Assembly (NCBI GenBank): GCA_050789255.1
Contig: JBOZRQ010000025.1
Coordinates: forward strand, 1-64,000
From: JBOZRQ01 sp050789255
GTDB taxonomy: Bacteria; Bacillota; Sulfobacillia; Symbiobacteriales; Symbiobacteriaceae
Length of the DNA: 64,000 nt
Reading direction: 5' to 3'
Translations under genes and position numbers: made by a program
Notes under the pieces: generated by a model
Databases searched by the model: none
What the model saw: the letters and a program-made list of their open reading frames with translations, nothing else
What the model was told of the DNA's origin: nothing
Shown: one piece after another, positions 8,231 through 16,714 of the stretch
Layout of the letters: every line of letters begins with the position of its first letter
Position numbering within the stretch: position 1 is the first letter of the stretch

Positions 8231-9995
8231 GGGCGCTTCCCTCCTCCAGGTGCCGCTTCAGGATCGGGTTGAGTTCGGGATCCGGGGTGACCCAGAGGGT
8301 CTTCTGGTGCTCGTAGATCACCATGCCGGGCCGGGCGCCGCCCGGCTTGCGGACATGCTTGCGGATGGTGTAGTCCACCGGTACCGATGCCGACTCCCGG
8401 CCCTTGGAGTGCCACGCAGCCAGGGCGGCGGCCTCGTGGATCGCCCGCTCGGGGACCTCCCGCCCGGCCGGCACCCGCAGGATCACGTGGGAGCCGGGAA
8501 TCTCCTTGGTGTGAAACCAGAGGTCGTGCGGGGCCGCCAGGCGCAGGGTGAGCATTTCGTTCTGGCGGTTGTTCCGCCCTACCCAGATCTCCAGTCCGTC
8601 GGTGGACTGGATGGTCAGCGGGGGGGCGGCTTTCTCTTCGCGCTCCTTGGCGGACGGCGCTCCGGCCTTGCGGTCGCGCCGCTCGCCCAGGTAACCCTCG
8701 GCCTGCAGCTCCCGGCGGATCTCCTCCAGGTCGGGCAGGGAGGTCGCCTCCAGCAGGGTCGCCTCCACCTGCTCGAGGTACTCCAGCTCGGAGCGGCTCT
8801 TGGCCAGCTGCTCCTGGATCATGGCGAGGCCGCTGCGGGCCTTCTGGTACCGGTGGTAGTAGGCCTGGGCGTTCTCCGACGGGGAGAGGGAGGGGTCCAG
8901 GCGAATCTCCACCTCGCCGCCCTCTTCATCGTAGTAGTTGACCACCCGGGCCAACTCGTCGCCCTTCTTAATCTGCCAGAGGTTGGAGGTGATCAGCTCG
9001 CCCTGGATGCGGTACTCCTCGGCGTTCTCGGCGGTGCGGAGCGACTCGGCCTGAAGGGTCGCCTTCCGCCGCACCCGGCCGGCCTCGTCGCGCACCAGCT
9101 TGCCCAGCGAGCCGCGCAGAGCGCTGATGCGGTCCTCCTGCTCCTTGAGCTGGTAGAAGGCGTCCAGGCAGGCGTTGACCGAGGCGTAGCCGCCCTGGCG
9201 CCGGCCCGGCCACGACAGCAGGGGCAGCACGTGGAAGTCCTTGAGGCGCCCCTGCTGGTCGTACAGGAGCGCTGGCTCCCATGCGTGCGGTGAGGCGATC
9301 TCCCGGACGGCGGTCGCCAGCCGTTCCGGGTCGGCGGCGCCCGCCGGGGTCTCGGCGGTGTATCCCGCCCGGACCACGGCCTCCTTGGCGAGCAGCGGCC
9401 CAAGGCCGTCCACCCGGTCGAGGATCACCTGCCAGGCCGGGCCATCGCCGCCGGTCAGGTCCACGCCGGTGACGGTGGCCGGGTCCAGCTTCTCCATGGG
9501 CGGCGGCGCGATGTAGGGGAGGCCCGGGAGCAGCTCTCGGTAGCGGTTTACCTCTTCGGTCACCCGGCGCACCGCATCGACGATGCGACCCTGCGGGTTC
9601 AGCAGCACCAGGTTGGAGTGCTTGCCCATGATCTCGGCGACCAGAATGAACTCGGCCGGGTTGCCCAGCTCATCTGTGACGCCGATGTGGATGCGGCAGA
9701 TCCGCTCCCGGCCGACCTGACGAATCGCCAGGATGCGGCCGCCATCGATATACTTGCGCAGGAGCATGCAGAAGGTGGGGGGGCTCTGCGGGTTCTTCTT
9801 CTCTACGCCCGTCAGGTGGAGCCGGGCGAACCGGGCGTTGCCTGAAAGGAGCAGCCGGTAGTTCTTGCCGCCCGCATAAATGAGGAGGGCAAGCTCGTCG
9901 CCCTCCGGCTGGTAGATCTTACTGATGCGCCCGCCGGCGAGCTTCTCGCTCAGCTCGCCCACCACGGCCCGCATCACGGTGCTGTCGAATGCCAT
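8166..9995 (-). CDS. rqcH: NFACT protein RqcH (YloA/Tae2 family)
   Basis: RqcH binds obstructed 50S subunits and recruits tRNA-Ala to add alanine tails to stalled chains in bacterial ribosome quality control. The 609-residue product has the NFACT-N part (MAFDSTVMRAVV at the start; RICRIHIG), helix-hairpin and coiled-coil segments at about 300-430, and the NFACT-R domain from about 458 (WVGRNNRQNE, HDLWFHTKEIPGSHV, ending near MVIYEHQKTLWVTP). The start at 9995 is chosen because family proteins begin here and AGGAGTGAG lies upstream; the open frame extends further 5' without a site. The last 30 residues or so exceed the usual family end and overlap the next gene. Confidence 0.92.
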   Translation of the reverse strand: MAFDSTVMRAVVGELSEKLAGGRISKIYQPEGDELALLIYAGGKNYRLLLSGNARFARLHLTGVEKKNPQSPPTFCMLLRKYIDGGRILAIRQVGRERICRIHIGVTDELGNPAEFILVAEIMGKHSNLVLLNPQGRIVDAVRRVTEEVNRYRELLPGLPYIAPPPMEKLDPATVTGVDLTGGDGPAWQVILDRVDGLGPLLAKEAVVRAGYTAETPAGAADPERLATAVREIASPHAWEPALLYDQQGRLKDFHVLPLLSWPGRRQGGYASVNACLDAFYQLKEQEDRISALRGSLGKLVRDEAGRVRRKATLQAESLRTAENAEEYRIQGELITSNLWQIKKGDELARVVNYYDEEGGEVEIRLDPSLSPSENAQAYYHRYQKARSGLAMIQEQLAKSRSELEYLEQVEATLLEATSLPDLEEIRRELQAEGYLGERRDRKAGAPSAKEREEKAAPPLTIQSTDGLEIWVGRNNRQNEMLTLRLAAPHDLWFHTKEIPGSHVILRVPAGREVPERAIHEAAALAAWHSKGRESASVPVDYTIRKHVRKPGGARPGMVIYEHQKTLWVTPDPELNPILKRHLEEGSAHGVGPAGRADRGSDSDRPATP

Positions 9996-10081
9996 AGGGG
10001 TAGTCTCACTCCTGAACGGATACCTGCCAGATTCCTTCGCCCCAGTCCGTAGGTTATCCTGCCCATCGCGGTTTCCGATGC

Positions 10082-10111
10082 TTGACGCCGCAGTGCTACG
10101 GCACGTAATGT
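10082..10111 (+). promoter_or_regulatory. Candidate promoter for the CPBP gene
   Basis: TTGACG (10082-10087), an 18-bp spacer and TAATGT (10106-10111) lie 48 bp before the TTG start, in the divergent gap with rqcH. Confidence 0.5.
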
Positions 10112-10158
10112 TTAGGGGTATTGCTATCCGTTGCACCTGCACCAAAGGAGAGGGGTCG

Positions 10159-10908
10159 TTGTCCAAACGTACGGGGTTCCAGTGGATGGCGTTCATAGCA
10201 TTGGTCGCGACCGGCGAACTCTACAACTTTGCGCCCAATGATCTGCTGTGGCTGGCCGCGGTGGTGCTCTTCCTGGTCGTCGCTCCGTTCATCAGCCGTT
10301 CGGCGGGCGTTGGCGGATACCGGGAGCTGGGACTGCGCCTTCATCGGGGATGGGCGCCGAACCTTGCGACCGCCGTGCCTGTGGGCATGCTGTTTGGTGC
10401 CGCCGCCTGGGTGCTGGAGTGGCGCCTCGGGGGCGCCCAGGTGACGGTAAACCTTTCGGCGTTGCTGCCCTTCCTGCCCTCGATCGTGATCGGCAGTATC
10501 CTCGGAGCGACCGTGGAGGAGATCTTTTTCCGGGGCTACCTGCTGCGCATTCTGCCCGAGCGGTGGCCCCGGTGGGCGGTGGTGGTGCTGGCTGCCCTGC
10601 TCTTCGCCGCCGGTCACTGGCACCGGTGGTTCGTCCGGCCCATCGACCATTTCATCTTCCTCTTCGTCATGGGCATCGCTCTGGTGGTGCCGGCCCTGCG
10701 CCGCCAGTCCTTGTGGATGAGCATTGGCCTGCATGTCGGTCATAACCTGGGGGTCAATCTGCTGGGGGTGAAGGCGGCGTTTCAAGTGACGCAGCCGTCT
10801 GCGCTCTCCTGGGCCGCCGGCCATACGGATCTGATGATGGCCGTCCTGATGGTGCCCGCCGCGATCTGGCTCAGTGGCCGCCCGGCTCCTACCCCGCAAA
10901 AGGCATAA
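10159..10908 (+). CDS. CPBP family intramembrane metalloprotease
   Basis: A 249-residue polytopic membrane protein of the CPBP (Abi/Rce1-like) family. The three signature motifs are visible: EEIFFR in one helix, FAAGH, and HVGHN near the C-terminus. These provide glutamate, histidine and asparagine residues for metal binding and catalysis. Substrate unknown; relatives process prenylated proteins, bacteriocins or signalling peptides. The TTG start at 10159 is chosen because AAAGGAGAGGGG precedes it; the frame is open much farther upstream, overlapping rqcH antisense, without a site. Confidence 0.85.
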   Translation: MSKRTGFQWMAFIALVATGELYNFAPNDLLWLAAVVLFLVVAPFISRSAGVGGYRELGLRLHRGWAPNLATAVPVGMLFGAAAWVLEWRLGGAQVTVNLSALLPFLPSIVIGSILGATVEEIFFRGYLLRILPERWPRWAVVVLAALLFAAGHWHRWFVRPIDHFIFLFVMGIALVVPALRRQSLWMSIGLHVGHNLGVNLLGVKAAFQVTQPSALSWAAGHTDLMMAVLMVPAAIWLSGRPAPTPQKA

Positions 10909-11071
10909 CAAAAGCGCCGTCCTGGTCGTGCTGCCAGCGGCGCTTTTCTTTGGCCCTCTTGTAGTGTTTGGCGCTTTCCTGGACCTTGGGTCGGTGGGCC
11001 TGTAGCTTTACGGCAGCAGCGACTCGGGACAGGGCGACCGCCTGCTGCTGTCTGGAGCGGTTCTTCGTCAT
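10889..11071 (-). CDS. Small basic protein, 60 aa
   Basis: A short, strongly basic frame (rich in Lys, Arg and Gln) with a very good ribosome site (GAGGGAGGT, 8 nt before the ATG at 11071). The reading frame runs through the terminator hairpin at 10910-10947 and overlaps the CPBP stop by 20 bp. This is odd and leaves open that the annotated 3' part is not functional. Family not recognised; a nucleic-acid-binding role would be a guess from charge alone. Confidence 0.5.
   Translation of the reverse strand: MTKNRSRQQQAVALSRVAAAVKLQAHRPKVQESAKHYKRAKEKRRWQHDQDGAFVMPFAG
10910..10947. terminator. Bidirectional intrinsic terminator
   Basis: AAAAGCGCCG (10910-10919) pairs with CGGCGCTTTT (10938-10947), with T-runs on both sides. 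It serves the CPBP gene on the plus strand and lies inside the 3' end of the small minus-strand frame. Confidence 0.8.
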
Positions 11072-11122
11072 TCGGATCTACCTCCCTCTACGCTCTATTG
11101 TAGCGCAGGAGAAGAGCCATGG

Positions 11123-11722
11123 CTATCCCATGGCCAGATAGGCAGCGACGACGGCGGGATCGAACTGGGCGCCGGCGAAGCGCAGCAGTTCGGCCTCAGC
11201 CTCGGCCTGGGGGCGCCCCGACCGGTAAGGCCGCTCCTCCGTCATGGCATCGAGGCTGTCGGCGACCGCCACGATTCTCGCTGCCAGGGGAATCGCTTCG
11301 CCGGCGAGGCCGTCGGGGTAGCCCCCGCCGTCCCAGCGCTCGTGATGCGACCGGACGACCGGGATGGCGCACCGGAGAGCGGTGACGGGCTCGAGGAGGT
11401 CGGTGCCCTTGATCGGATGCTGCTTCACCTGGAGCCACTCGTCCTCGGTGAGCTTGCCGGGCTTGGCGAGCACCTCGGGCGCCACCGCGAGCTTGCCGAT
11501 GTCGTGCAGGAGGGCGCCGTACACGATGGTGCGGATCTCGCCCTTCGTCAGGCCCATGTGGCGGGCCAGCGCGCTGGCAATTCGACAGACGCGGACGGAG
11601 TGACAGTAGGTCTCGGGGTCGTTGGATCGCTGCAGGCGTCTTAGGGTGTGAATCGTGTGCCGGTGGGCTTGCGGATCCGCCGTGCGGCTCGCCGGGTCTG
11701 TTGAGCACACTGCTGGAGCCAT
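11123..11722 (-). CDS. HD-GYP domain phosphodiesterase
   Basis: A 199-residue stand-alone HD-GYP protein, expected to hydrolyse cyclic di-GMP (or a related dinucleotide). Visible motifs: HSVRV near residue 41, HDIGK with H73-D74, HHERWDGGGYP with the GYP at 134-136, and DSLDAMTEERPYR. The metal-binding set looks complete. There is no sensor or membrane segment, only a roughly 30-residue N-terminal tail. GGTGAGGTGA precedes the ATG. The 184-bp upstream gap contains a perfect 6-bp inverted repeat (11830-11846). It adjoins the 3' end of the Tad pilus operon; a role in controlling piliation is possible but unproven. Confidence 0.88.
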   Translation of the reverse strand: MAPAVCSTDPASRTADPQAHRHTIHTLRRLQRSNDPETYCHSVRVCRIASALARHMGLTKGEIRTIVYGALLHDIGKLAVAPEVLAKPGKLTEDEWLQVKQHPIKGTDLLEPVTALRCAIPVVRSHHERWDGGGYPDGLAGEAIPLAARIVAVADSLDAMTEERPYRSGRPQAEAEAELLRFAGAQFDPAVVAAYLAMG

Positions 11723-11829
11723 GGGCTGTCACCTCACCGTGGTAGTCGAAGTTTGCGATACCTTCATGCTAGTGGATTGGTTCGTTTTCGTACATCGATT
11801 CGATACATCAGAGGTCGGGAGGGTCTATC

Positions 11830-11846
11830 GTAGACTTTTGGTCTAC
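11830..11846. promoter_or_regulatory. Operator-like inverted repeat upstream of HD-GYP gene
   Basis: GTAGAC (11830-11835) and GTCTAC (11841-11846) form a perfect inverted repeat with a 5-bp centre, about 110 bp upstream of the HD-GYP start. A second loose palindrome (ATCGATTCGAT) lies nearer the gene at about 11795-11805. The binding protein is unknown. Confidence 0.35.
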
Positions 11847-11905
11847 AGAATGCGGCTCCGATTGGGGGGGTATAAAACGCCCTTCTACCTGGTCTCCCTA
11901 TAAGT

Positions 11906-11940
11906 GGGCGCCCTCCCCGGTTCCGGCGGGGAGGGCGCCC
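11906..11940. terminator. Hairpin at end of pilus operon
   Basis: GGGCGCCCTCCCCG pairs with CGGGGAGGGCGCCC around a short loop, directly after the pilin stop on the minus strand. It lacks a clear U-run on the pilin side, so termination efficiency is uncertain. Confidence 0.6.
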
Positions 11941-11951
11941 TCTTTGGCTGG

Positions 11952-12104
11952 CTACAGCTTGTTGGCGATGTTCAGGAAGACATCCCGGAGCTTGGGGCCC
12001 AGGAACATCACACCTGCGATCGCAATGATGGCCACCAGGGCGAGGATCAGGGCGTACTCAGCCATACCCTGTCCCTCACGGCGCTTGAGCAGATTTCGGA
12101 TCAT
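11952..12104 (-). CDS. flp: Flp/Fap-type pilin subunit
   Basis: A 50-residue Flp pilin, the structural subunit of the Tad pilus. It has the short basic leader (MIRNLLKRREGQG), then the prepilin cleavage region with the EY pair (GMAEYALIL) and a hydrophobic alanine/isoleucine helix. AAAGGAGGG precedes the ATG at 12104. It is the last gene of the operon, 17 bp after the beta-propeller gene; in many tad loci the pilin comes first. No prepilin peptidase gene is visible in the window. Confidence 0.93.
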   Translation of the reverse strand: MIRNLLKRREGQGMAEYALILALVAIIAIAGVMFLGPKLRDVFLNIANKL

Positions 12105-12121
12105 CGAAATTCGCCCTCCTT

Positions 12122-14035
12122 TTAGTCGGACAGGTCGGAGCCCCAACCGTCCAGGTTCTGGGTGCCTGTGGCGCCGGCGGTGATCCCCACCGTTGCCCGC
12201 AGGGTGTTGTTGGTTTCATCGGACTCGCTGATCAGGTCGTCCGGGTCGACGGTGGCGACCAGGGTGACCCGGTTGCCGGCCGGCAGCGGGCCGCTATCCC
12301 ACGACAGATTAACTGCCCAGCCGTTCTCGGCCCGGAACGTCACCGCCCGGCGGGGCACCTCTCGGCCGTTAATGCTAAGGGAGACTGTGGTCTCAATCGG
12401 GTCGCCGGCGCAGCGATAGCAGACGGCCCGCACGGTGGCCTCGAAGCCCCGGGTCCCGGCGCTCTCGGGCACGTTCAGGTAGGCCAGGGTCAGGTCGGGG
12501 AGGCGGTGGAGGCGGTAGGCCTTCAGCACGGTGCGCTCCTCGCTGACGCTGTTGACGCCCACCAGCATCATGCCGGCTGCGACGGTCATCTGGGTGGCGG
12601 TGCCACCGATCGGCTCCCACCACTGCTCGCCCTGGGCGCCGCTCTGGTAGGGCTCCCGGGAGAGGATCAGCGGGTAGCCGCCGTAGGTCACCTGCTCCCC
12701 CGAGGTCTTGTCGTAGGCCTGCACGTTGCCCCCGGTGTCGCCCACAATTACGATGTTGCCCATGGGCACGGGCGCCGTGTTTCCCTGGTAGTCCATCGGC
12801 TGGGTCCAGCTGACCTGGCCGGTGGCCTTGTTCAGCGCCACCACTTGGCCGCCGCCCTGGTTGGGGCCGGCGTTGTTGCGGAAGACGAAGTAGACCTTGT
12901 CCTCGTCGACGCCGGGGCCGTTGTTGATGAAGGCGCCCGGGGTGCCGGCGCCCTCGCAGGCGCCGAGGCCGGGGAACTGACGGCACCAGAGGAGCTCGCC
13001 GGTGTCGAGCCGCAGGGCGTACATGCGGCCCCACTTGTCCGAGAAGTAGACCGTGTTGGCGTCGATCGCCGCCTCGGCGGGGATGCCGGACGGGGTCTTG
13101 ACGTTGGCCGCCCAGTATGGGTCGAACTCGCTGACCCCGCCGCCGCCCAGGTAGTAGGCGCCCAGGTAGCCGTGCACGCCCCGGGCGTCCACCCGGGCGT
13201 CGCTGCCCACGATGAAGGCGTTACTGCCGATGGGCACCGGGGAGAAGGAGATGCGCCCGCCGACCTCCTGGTGGAGCGGAAACGGGGCGCCGGCGGCCAG
13301 CCCGCTGATGATGTAGACCCGGCCGTCGGTGGTGCCCACCACCACCCGGTCGCCCGGGAAGACCAGCGGTGCACCGACGATGCCACGGTCGCCCCGGTGG
13401 GTCAGGAGCGTGGCGCCCAGCGGCTGCCCGTCCTTCGCCCGGATCGCCATGACGCTGGCGGGGTGGCCGAAGCCCACGTAGATCACGTCCTGCGCAGGGG
13501 CGGCGCCCTTGGAGTACGCAGCCTGCGAGGAGGCGAAGGGCCGGGCCGGCTGATCACGGTCCCACTTGGCGCAGGCGGTGCTCAGGATCGAGTCCTGGCC
13601 CGTGAGCCGGGCGGAGCAGGCCTCGGTGGCGGGCACGTCCCAGAGGATGAACCCCTCCTGCCGGAGCTGCTGCCGGTAGCTCTCTACGCCCTGCCCGTCG
13701 CCCCGGGCCTTGGGCACCAGGTCGCCGTTCAGCGCCCAGAGCCTGTCCCCAGCGATGTGGTAGATCCGGATCTCCGCCTTGCCGTCGCCGTTGAAGTCCC
13801 GGCTCACCACCAGGGGCTGGCTGCGGGAAAGGCCCAGGGGCACCTCCCAGATCGCCTTGGCGTCCCGGGTGAGCGGGTACTCGGGCTCGGTGGGGGTGTA
13901 GTGGGTGCGCCAGGGGTTGCGCCCGTAGTCCGTGACCTCTTCGGTATAGACCGGGGTGGCGGCCGAGGAGACGGCGCTCGTGAGCACCAGCGCCAGGGCT
14001 GAGGCCAGCGCTGCCCAGCGGTTGACTCTAGCCAT
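12122..14035 (-). CDS. Secreted PQQ-like beta-propeller protein with CARDB-type domain
   Basis: A 637-residue exported protein. The signal peptide spans about residues 1-26 (ends SSAA). PQQ/quinoprotein-like WD repeats fill most of the chain (TDGRVYIISGL, TGELLWCRQF, ATGQVSWTQPM, GGNVQAYDKTSG). A CARDB/adhesion-type beta-sandwich domain lies at the C-terminus (LPDLTLAYL ... SDETNNTLRATV). The propeller may be a scaffold or binding surface rather than an enzyme. The ATG at 14035 has GGGGAGGCGAGG upstream. It lies inside the Tad operon, so a role in pilus adhesion or assembly is plausible but inferred only from position. Confidence 0.8.
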   Translation of the reverse strand: MARVNRWAALASALALVLTSAVSSAATPVYTEEVTDYGRNPWRTHYTPTEPEYPLTRDAKAIWEVPLGLSRSQPLVVSRDFNGDGKAEIRIYHIAGDRLWALNGDLVPKARGDGQGVESYRQQLRQEGFILWDVPATEACSARLTGQDSILSTACAKWDRDQPARPFASSQAAYSKGAAPAQDVIYVGFGHPASVMAIRAKDGQPLGATLLTHRGDRGIVGAPLVFPGDRVVVGTTDGRVYIISGLAAGAPFPLHQEVGGRISFSPVPIGSNAFIVGSDARVDARGVHGYLGAYYLGGGGVSEFDPYWAANVKTPSGIPAEAAIDANTVYFSDKWGRMYALRLDTGELLWCRQFPGLGACEGAGTPGAFINNGPGVDEDKVYFVFRNNAGPNQGGGQVVALNKATGQVSWTQPMDYQGNTAPVPMGNIVIVGDTGGNVQAYDKTSGEQVTYGGYPLILSREPYQSGAQGEQWWEPIGGTATQMTVAAGMMLVGVNSVSEERTVLKAYRLHRLPDLTLAYLNVPESAGTRGFEATVRAVCYRCAGDPIETTVSLSINGREVPRRAVTFRAENGWAVNLSWDSGPLPAGNRVTLVATVDPDDLISESDETNNTLRATVGITAGATGTQNLDGWGSDLSD

Positions 14036-14036
14036 G

Positions 14037-14720
14037 CTACCTCGCCTCCCCACAATAAACCGGATGTACGCAGGCGGCCCCTTCCAGCTCGACCCGGGCG
14101 CTCCGGTTCGAGTGGTCCCAGGTCACCTTGGCCCCGAAGGCCTCCATGAGGGTGCGCACCGGCACGAAGATCCGGTCCTGGAAGTTGACCGGGGCCTGGT
14201 CCATCTCCATGGACTGGGCGTTGACGAAGGTGGTCTTCTCGCCCATCCAGACCGCCATCACCTTGTCCTTCAGAAAGAGCCGTGCCCGGCGCTCCGAGTC
14301 GCTCCAGTCCACCGTGCCGCCAAAGGCGGTGGTGAAGAAGCGAACCGGCATCATCACCCGGCCGGTGGACTTGGAGAGGTATGCGCCCGGCTCCTGAAGC
14401 CCCCGGATCGGGTCGTAGGGGGTCTTGAGGGGGCGCCCGTTCAGCCAGACCGTGACCCAGCCGCCGAAGTCCGGCGGGGTCGCCAGGGGCATCGCCTGGG
14501 TGATGGGATCGAACGAGGCCACCGGCTTGGGCGCCACCCGGAACTCGGGGATGCCGTCGACACAGACCACCACGATATGCTCCTTGCCCGGCGGGCGTTG
14601 GGTGACGACAGGCTGCTCCCCGGCGCAGGTCGCATGGACCCCGCCGTGATTGGCCAGCGCCGGAGAGGATGCCAGCACCAGCAGCGCCGCAAGAGCGCTG
14701 ACGCCAAGTTTCCGCATCAT
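14037..14720 (-). CDS. Secreted copper-amine-oxidase N-domain-like protein
   Basis: About 228 residues with a signal peptide (cleavage near SPALA-N). It has two copies of the short alpha/beta unit found in copper amine oxidase N-terminal domains and common in surface proteins of Firmicutes (VMMPVRFFTTAFGGTVDWSD and IFVPVRTLMEAFGAKVTWD). It is not an oxidase; the catalytic domain is absent. GGGGGTGAGG precedes two adjacent ATGs (14720 and 14717); either could be used. It ends 2 bp before the propeller gene, so the two are probably translated together. The units usually mediate cell-wall or protein contacts. Confidence 0.75.
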   Translation of the reverse strand: MMRKLGVSALAALLVLASSPALANHGGVHATCAGEQPVVTQRPPGKEHIVVVCVDGIPEFRVAPKPVASFDPITQAMPLATPPDFGGWVTVWLNGRPLKTPYDPIRGLQEPGAYLSKSTGRVMMPVRFFTTAFGGTVDWSDSERRARLFLKDKVMAVWMGEKTTFVNAQSMEMDQAPVNFQDRIFVPVRTLMEAFGAKVTWDHSNRSARVELEGAACVHPVYCGEAR

Positions 14721-14729
14721 CCTCACCCC

Positions 14730-15383
14730 CTAGCGGCGGACCGGGACGGCCGAGCCCGTCGTCGTCATCCGCAGTTCGTTGATCCCGGCGAGCTTCAGGA
14801 AGGAGGTGGGCGTGGTCAGGGTGGCGGTGGCGGTCACCTCCACCTTGACCTGGTCCATGCTCACCCGCAGGTCACGCACCGTGGCGCCGTGGGAGCCGCC
14901 GGGCCAGACCGAGTTCTCCCGGAAGGTCTCCTCCGCCACCGGGATGGTGGTGGGCGGAAGGATCAGCCACTGCCGAACCACAGTGTAGTCCTGGCACCAG
15001 TAGCGTCCGGTGCACGACGGGCTCCCCCGCCAGCCCTCGTTGCGGACCAAGTCCCACTCGGGCCCCGACAGGCGGGCCGGTGAGCTCCACTCCCAGGAGC
15101 TGCAGTCGTAGGCCTTCTTGCTCTTCGGGTCGACGCAGGTGCGATCTTCCCAGTGCATGCGCTCGACGTCGATCTCCACCATGGGCACCACCTGGAGCGC
15201 CCCCGCCAGGGCCGCCGCATCGACGGCGGTCTGGAGCTGCGCCTTGAGCAGGTGGGCCCGCCCGAAGTCCAGGGCCAGCCCGGCGAAGAGCAGGAGCACC
15301 GTGAAGGAGACGGCGGCGATCACCATGACGGCGCCCCCTTCTTCGGAGCGCAACCGGTTCAGCAGGTGCCGCATCGGCCTCAC
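14730..15383 (-). CDS. tadG: TadG-like pilus assembly protein
   Basis: A 217-residue protein with the TadG/TadE N-terminal signature: a short basic start, EEGGAVMV, a transmembrane helix, then LDFGRAHLLKAQLQTAVDAAALAGA. The last segment is the classic Flp-assembly 'TadG-N' block. The C-terminal part is extracytoplasmic and Cys-containing; the von Willebrand domain of long TadG proteins is missing. The GTG start overlaps the tadE stop by 4 bp (GTGA); an ATG at 15374 is the alternative. Confidence 0.82.
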   Translation of the reverse strand: MRPMRHLLNRLRSEEGGAVMVIAAVSFTVLLLFAGLALDFGRAHLLKAQLQTAVDAAALAGALQVVPMVEIDVERMHWEDRTCVDPKSKKAYDCSSWEWSSPARLSGPEWDLVRNEGWRGSPSCTGRYWCQDYTVVRQWLILPPTTIPVAEETFRENSVWPGGSHGATVRDLRVSMDQVKVEVTATATLTTPTSFLKLAGINELRMTTTGSAVPVRR

Positions 15384-15805
15384 GTCCTCTCAACCCGGAA
15401 GGTTGCCTGGCTGCGCAGGGTGATGAAGCCATGGCCGTTCGGATCGATCAGCTCTCCGATCAGCGGGATGAAGGTGGGCTGCCGGTAGGTGACCGTGGCG
15501 ACGACGTAGTCGCCCTGCTGGACGAAGCGCACGTCGGTGGCGGGATCGAAGAGCACGCTGCCCTCGGCGACCAGCTTCAGCCCGCCGCTGGTGATGGCGT
15601 CCACCGCCCGGCTGCGGGCCGTGCCGTCCGACTTGGCGATCGCCCAGGTGCGCCCGGCCTCCCGGGCGGCGCCGGCGACGACGATCTTGGAGTTGATCAC
15701 GACGCCCATCACCATGATCCCGAGCAGCACCAGGATCAGCAGGGGGGCGACCAGGGCGAACTCAACCATCACGGAGCCCTTACGTTCTCGAAGACGGCGC
15801 AGCAT
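15380..15805 (-). CDS. tadE: TadE-like minor pilin
   Basis: A 141-residue TadE-family protein. The N-terminus has KGSVMVEFALVAPLLILVLLGIM, the prepilin-like segment with the conserved Glu, followed by a soluble domain. TadE proteins are minor pilins processed by the Tad prepilin peptidase. The ATG at 15805 is chosen because GGGAGGTGA lies 9 nt upstream; a GTG at 15814 lies inside that site. Confidence 0.88.
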   Translation of the reverse strand: MLRRLRERKGSVMVEFALVAPLLILVLLGIMVMGVVINSKIVVAGAAREAGRTWAIAKSDGTARSRAVDAITSGGLKLVAEGSVLFDPATDVRFVQQGDYVVATVTYRQPTFIPLIGELIDPNGHGFITLRSQATFRVERT

Positions 15806-15818
15806 CCCGGTCACCTCC

Positions 15819-16700
15819 CTAGAGGAGCAGCTGGGCGATCTGGAGCATGGCCGGGCCCAGCAGCAGGACCATGAACGGCACCAGGATCAAGAGTAGCATC
15901 GGGATGCGCATCTTCACGGTGGCCGCCTGGGCGAGCCGCTGGGCTTCCTGCTGCTTGAAGGTCCGGATCTGCTGGACCTGGTAGCGCAGGATCTCGGAGA
16001 CCGAGGTGCCGTACTGCTCCGCCTGCATGATGGCGGTCACAATCGAGCGCAGCTCGTCGCCGGGGAGGCGCTCCATGAGGTCACGCCAGGCCTGGGCCCG
16101 CTGCTTGCCGGCGGCCATCTCCTGCACGGCCCGGAGGAACTCCCGGGCCACCAGGCCGGGGGCGTCGGCGGCGACCCGCCGGACTGCCTCGGTCAGCGAC
16201 AGGCCCGCCGAGACCGCCGTGGCGATCAGGTCGGTAAAGAGCGGCAGCTCCTCCTGCACCAGGCGCTTACGCTGCTCCAACTGGCTGTTCAGCCACATGT
16301 CGGGCAAAAAGAACCCGACCACGGCGCCGCAAATCATCGCCAGTATGGTCAGCGAGCCGAGTTGGAAGAGCAGGATCACCGGAATCAGGGCGGGCAGCAG
16401 CATCGCCAGGATGATCTTGACGGTGACGAACTGCCCGGCGTCCAGGTTGTAGGGCCGGCCGACCCAGCGCAGCCGCTCGTTATAGGACTCCAGCATCGCC
16501 GCCGGCATCAGCCGTTGCAGCCGGGCTGCGAGGCGGTCAAACGGGCGCCCCTGCGGCTCCTCTTCGACCGGGCTCTCCAGCTCCCGCTCCATGGCAAGGA
16601 TCATGTCGGCCACCTGGCGCTCCCGGTCACGCTTCATCAGGTAAGCGCCGTAGACCGACCCGGCGATGGCCACGAGGATCAGAACTCCAACGCCAATCAT
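15819..16700 (-). CDS. tadC: TadC-like pilus inner-membrane protein (T2SF domain)
   Basis: A 293-residue type II secretion F-domain protein, the second of the pair of platform proteins in Tad machines. One N-terminal membrane segment, a pair of helices near 90-135 and a C-terminal segment are visible. The cytoplasmic F domain contains LPLFTDLIATAVSAGLSL and MQAEQYGTSVSEIL. GGAGGTG precedes the ATG at 16700. It sits 14 bp from tadB. Confidence 0.92.
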   Translation of the reverse strand: MIGVGVLILVAIAGSVYGAYLMKRDRERQVADMILAMERELESPVEEEPQGRPFDRLAARLQRLMPAAMLESYNERLRWVGRPYNLDAGQFVTVKIILAMLLPALIPVILLFQLGSLTILAMICGAVVGFFLPDMWLNSQLEQRKRLVQEELPLFTDLIATAVSAGLSLTEAVRRVAADAPGLVAREFLRAVQEMAAGKQRAQAWRDLMERLPGDELRSIVTAIMQAEQYGTSVSEILRYQVQQIRTFKQQEAQRLAQAATVKMRIPMLLLILVPFMVLLLGPAMLQIAQLLL

Positions 16701-16714
16701 CTACTGCACCTCCG

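Noticed and set aside
12506..14002. 498-codon plus-strand frame opposite the beta-propeller gene
   Set aside because: Composition is a shadow of the propeller gene and it has no start signals.
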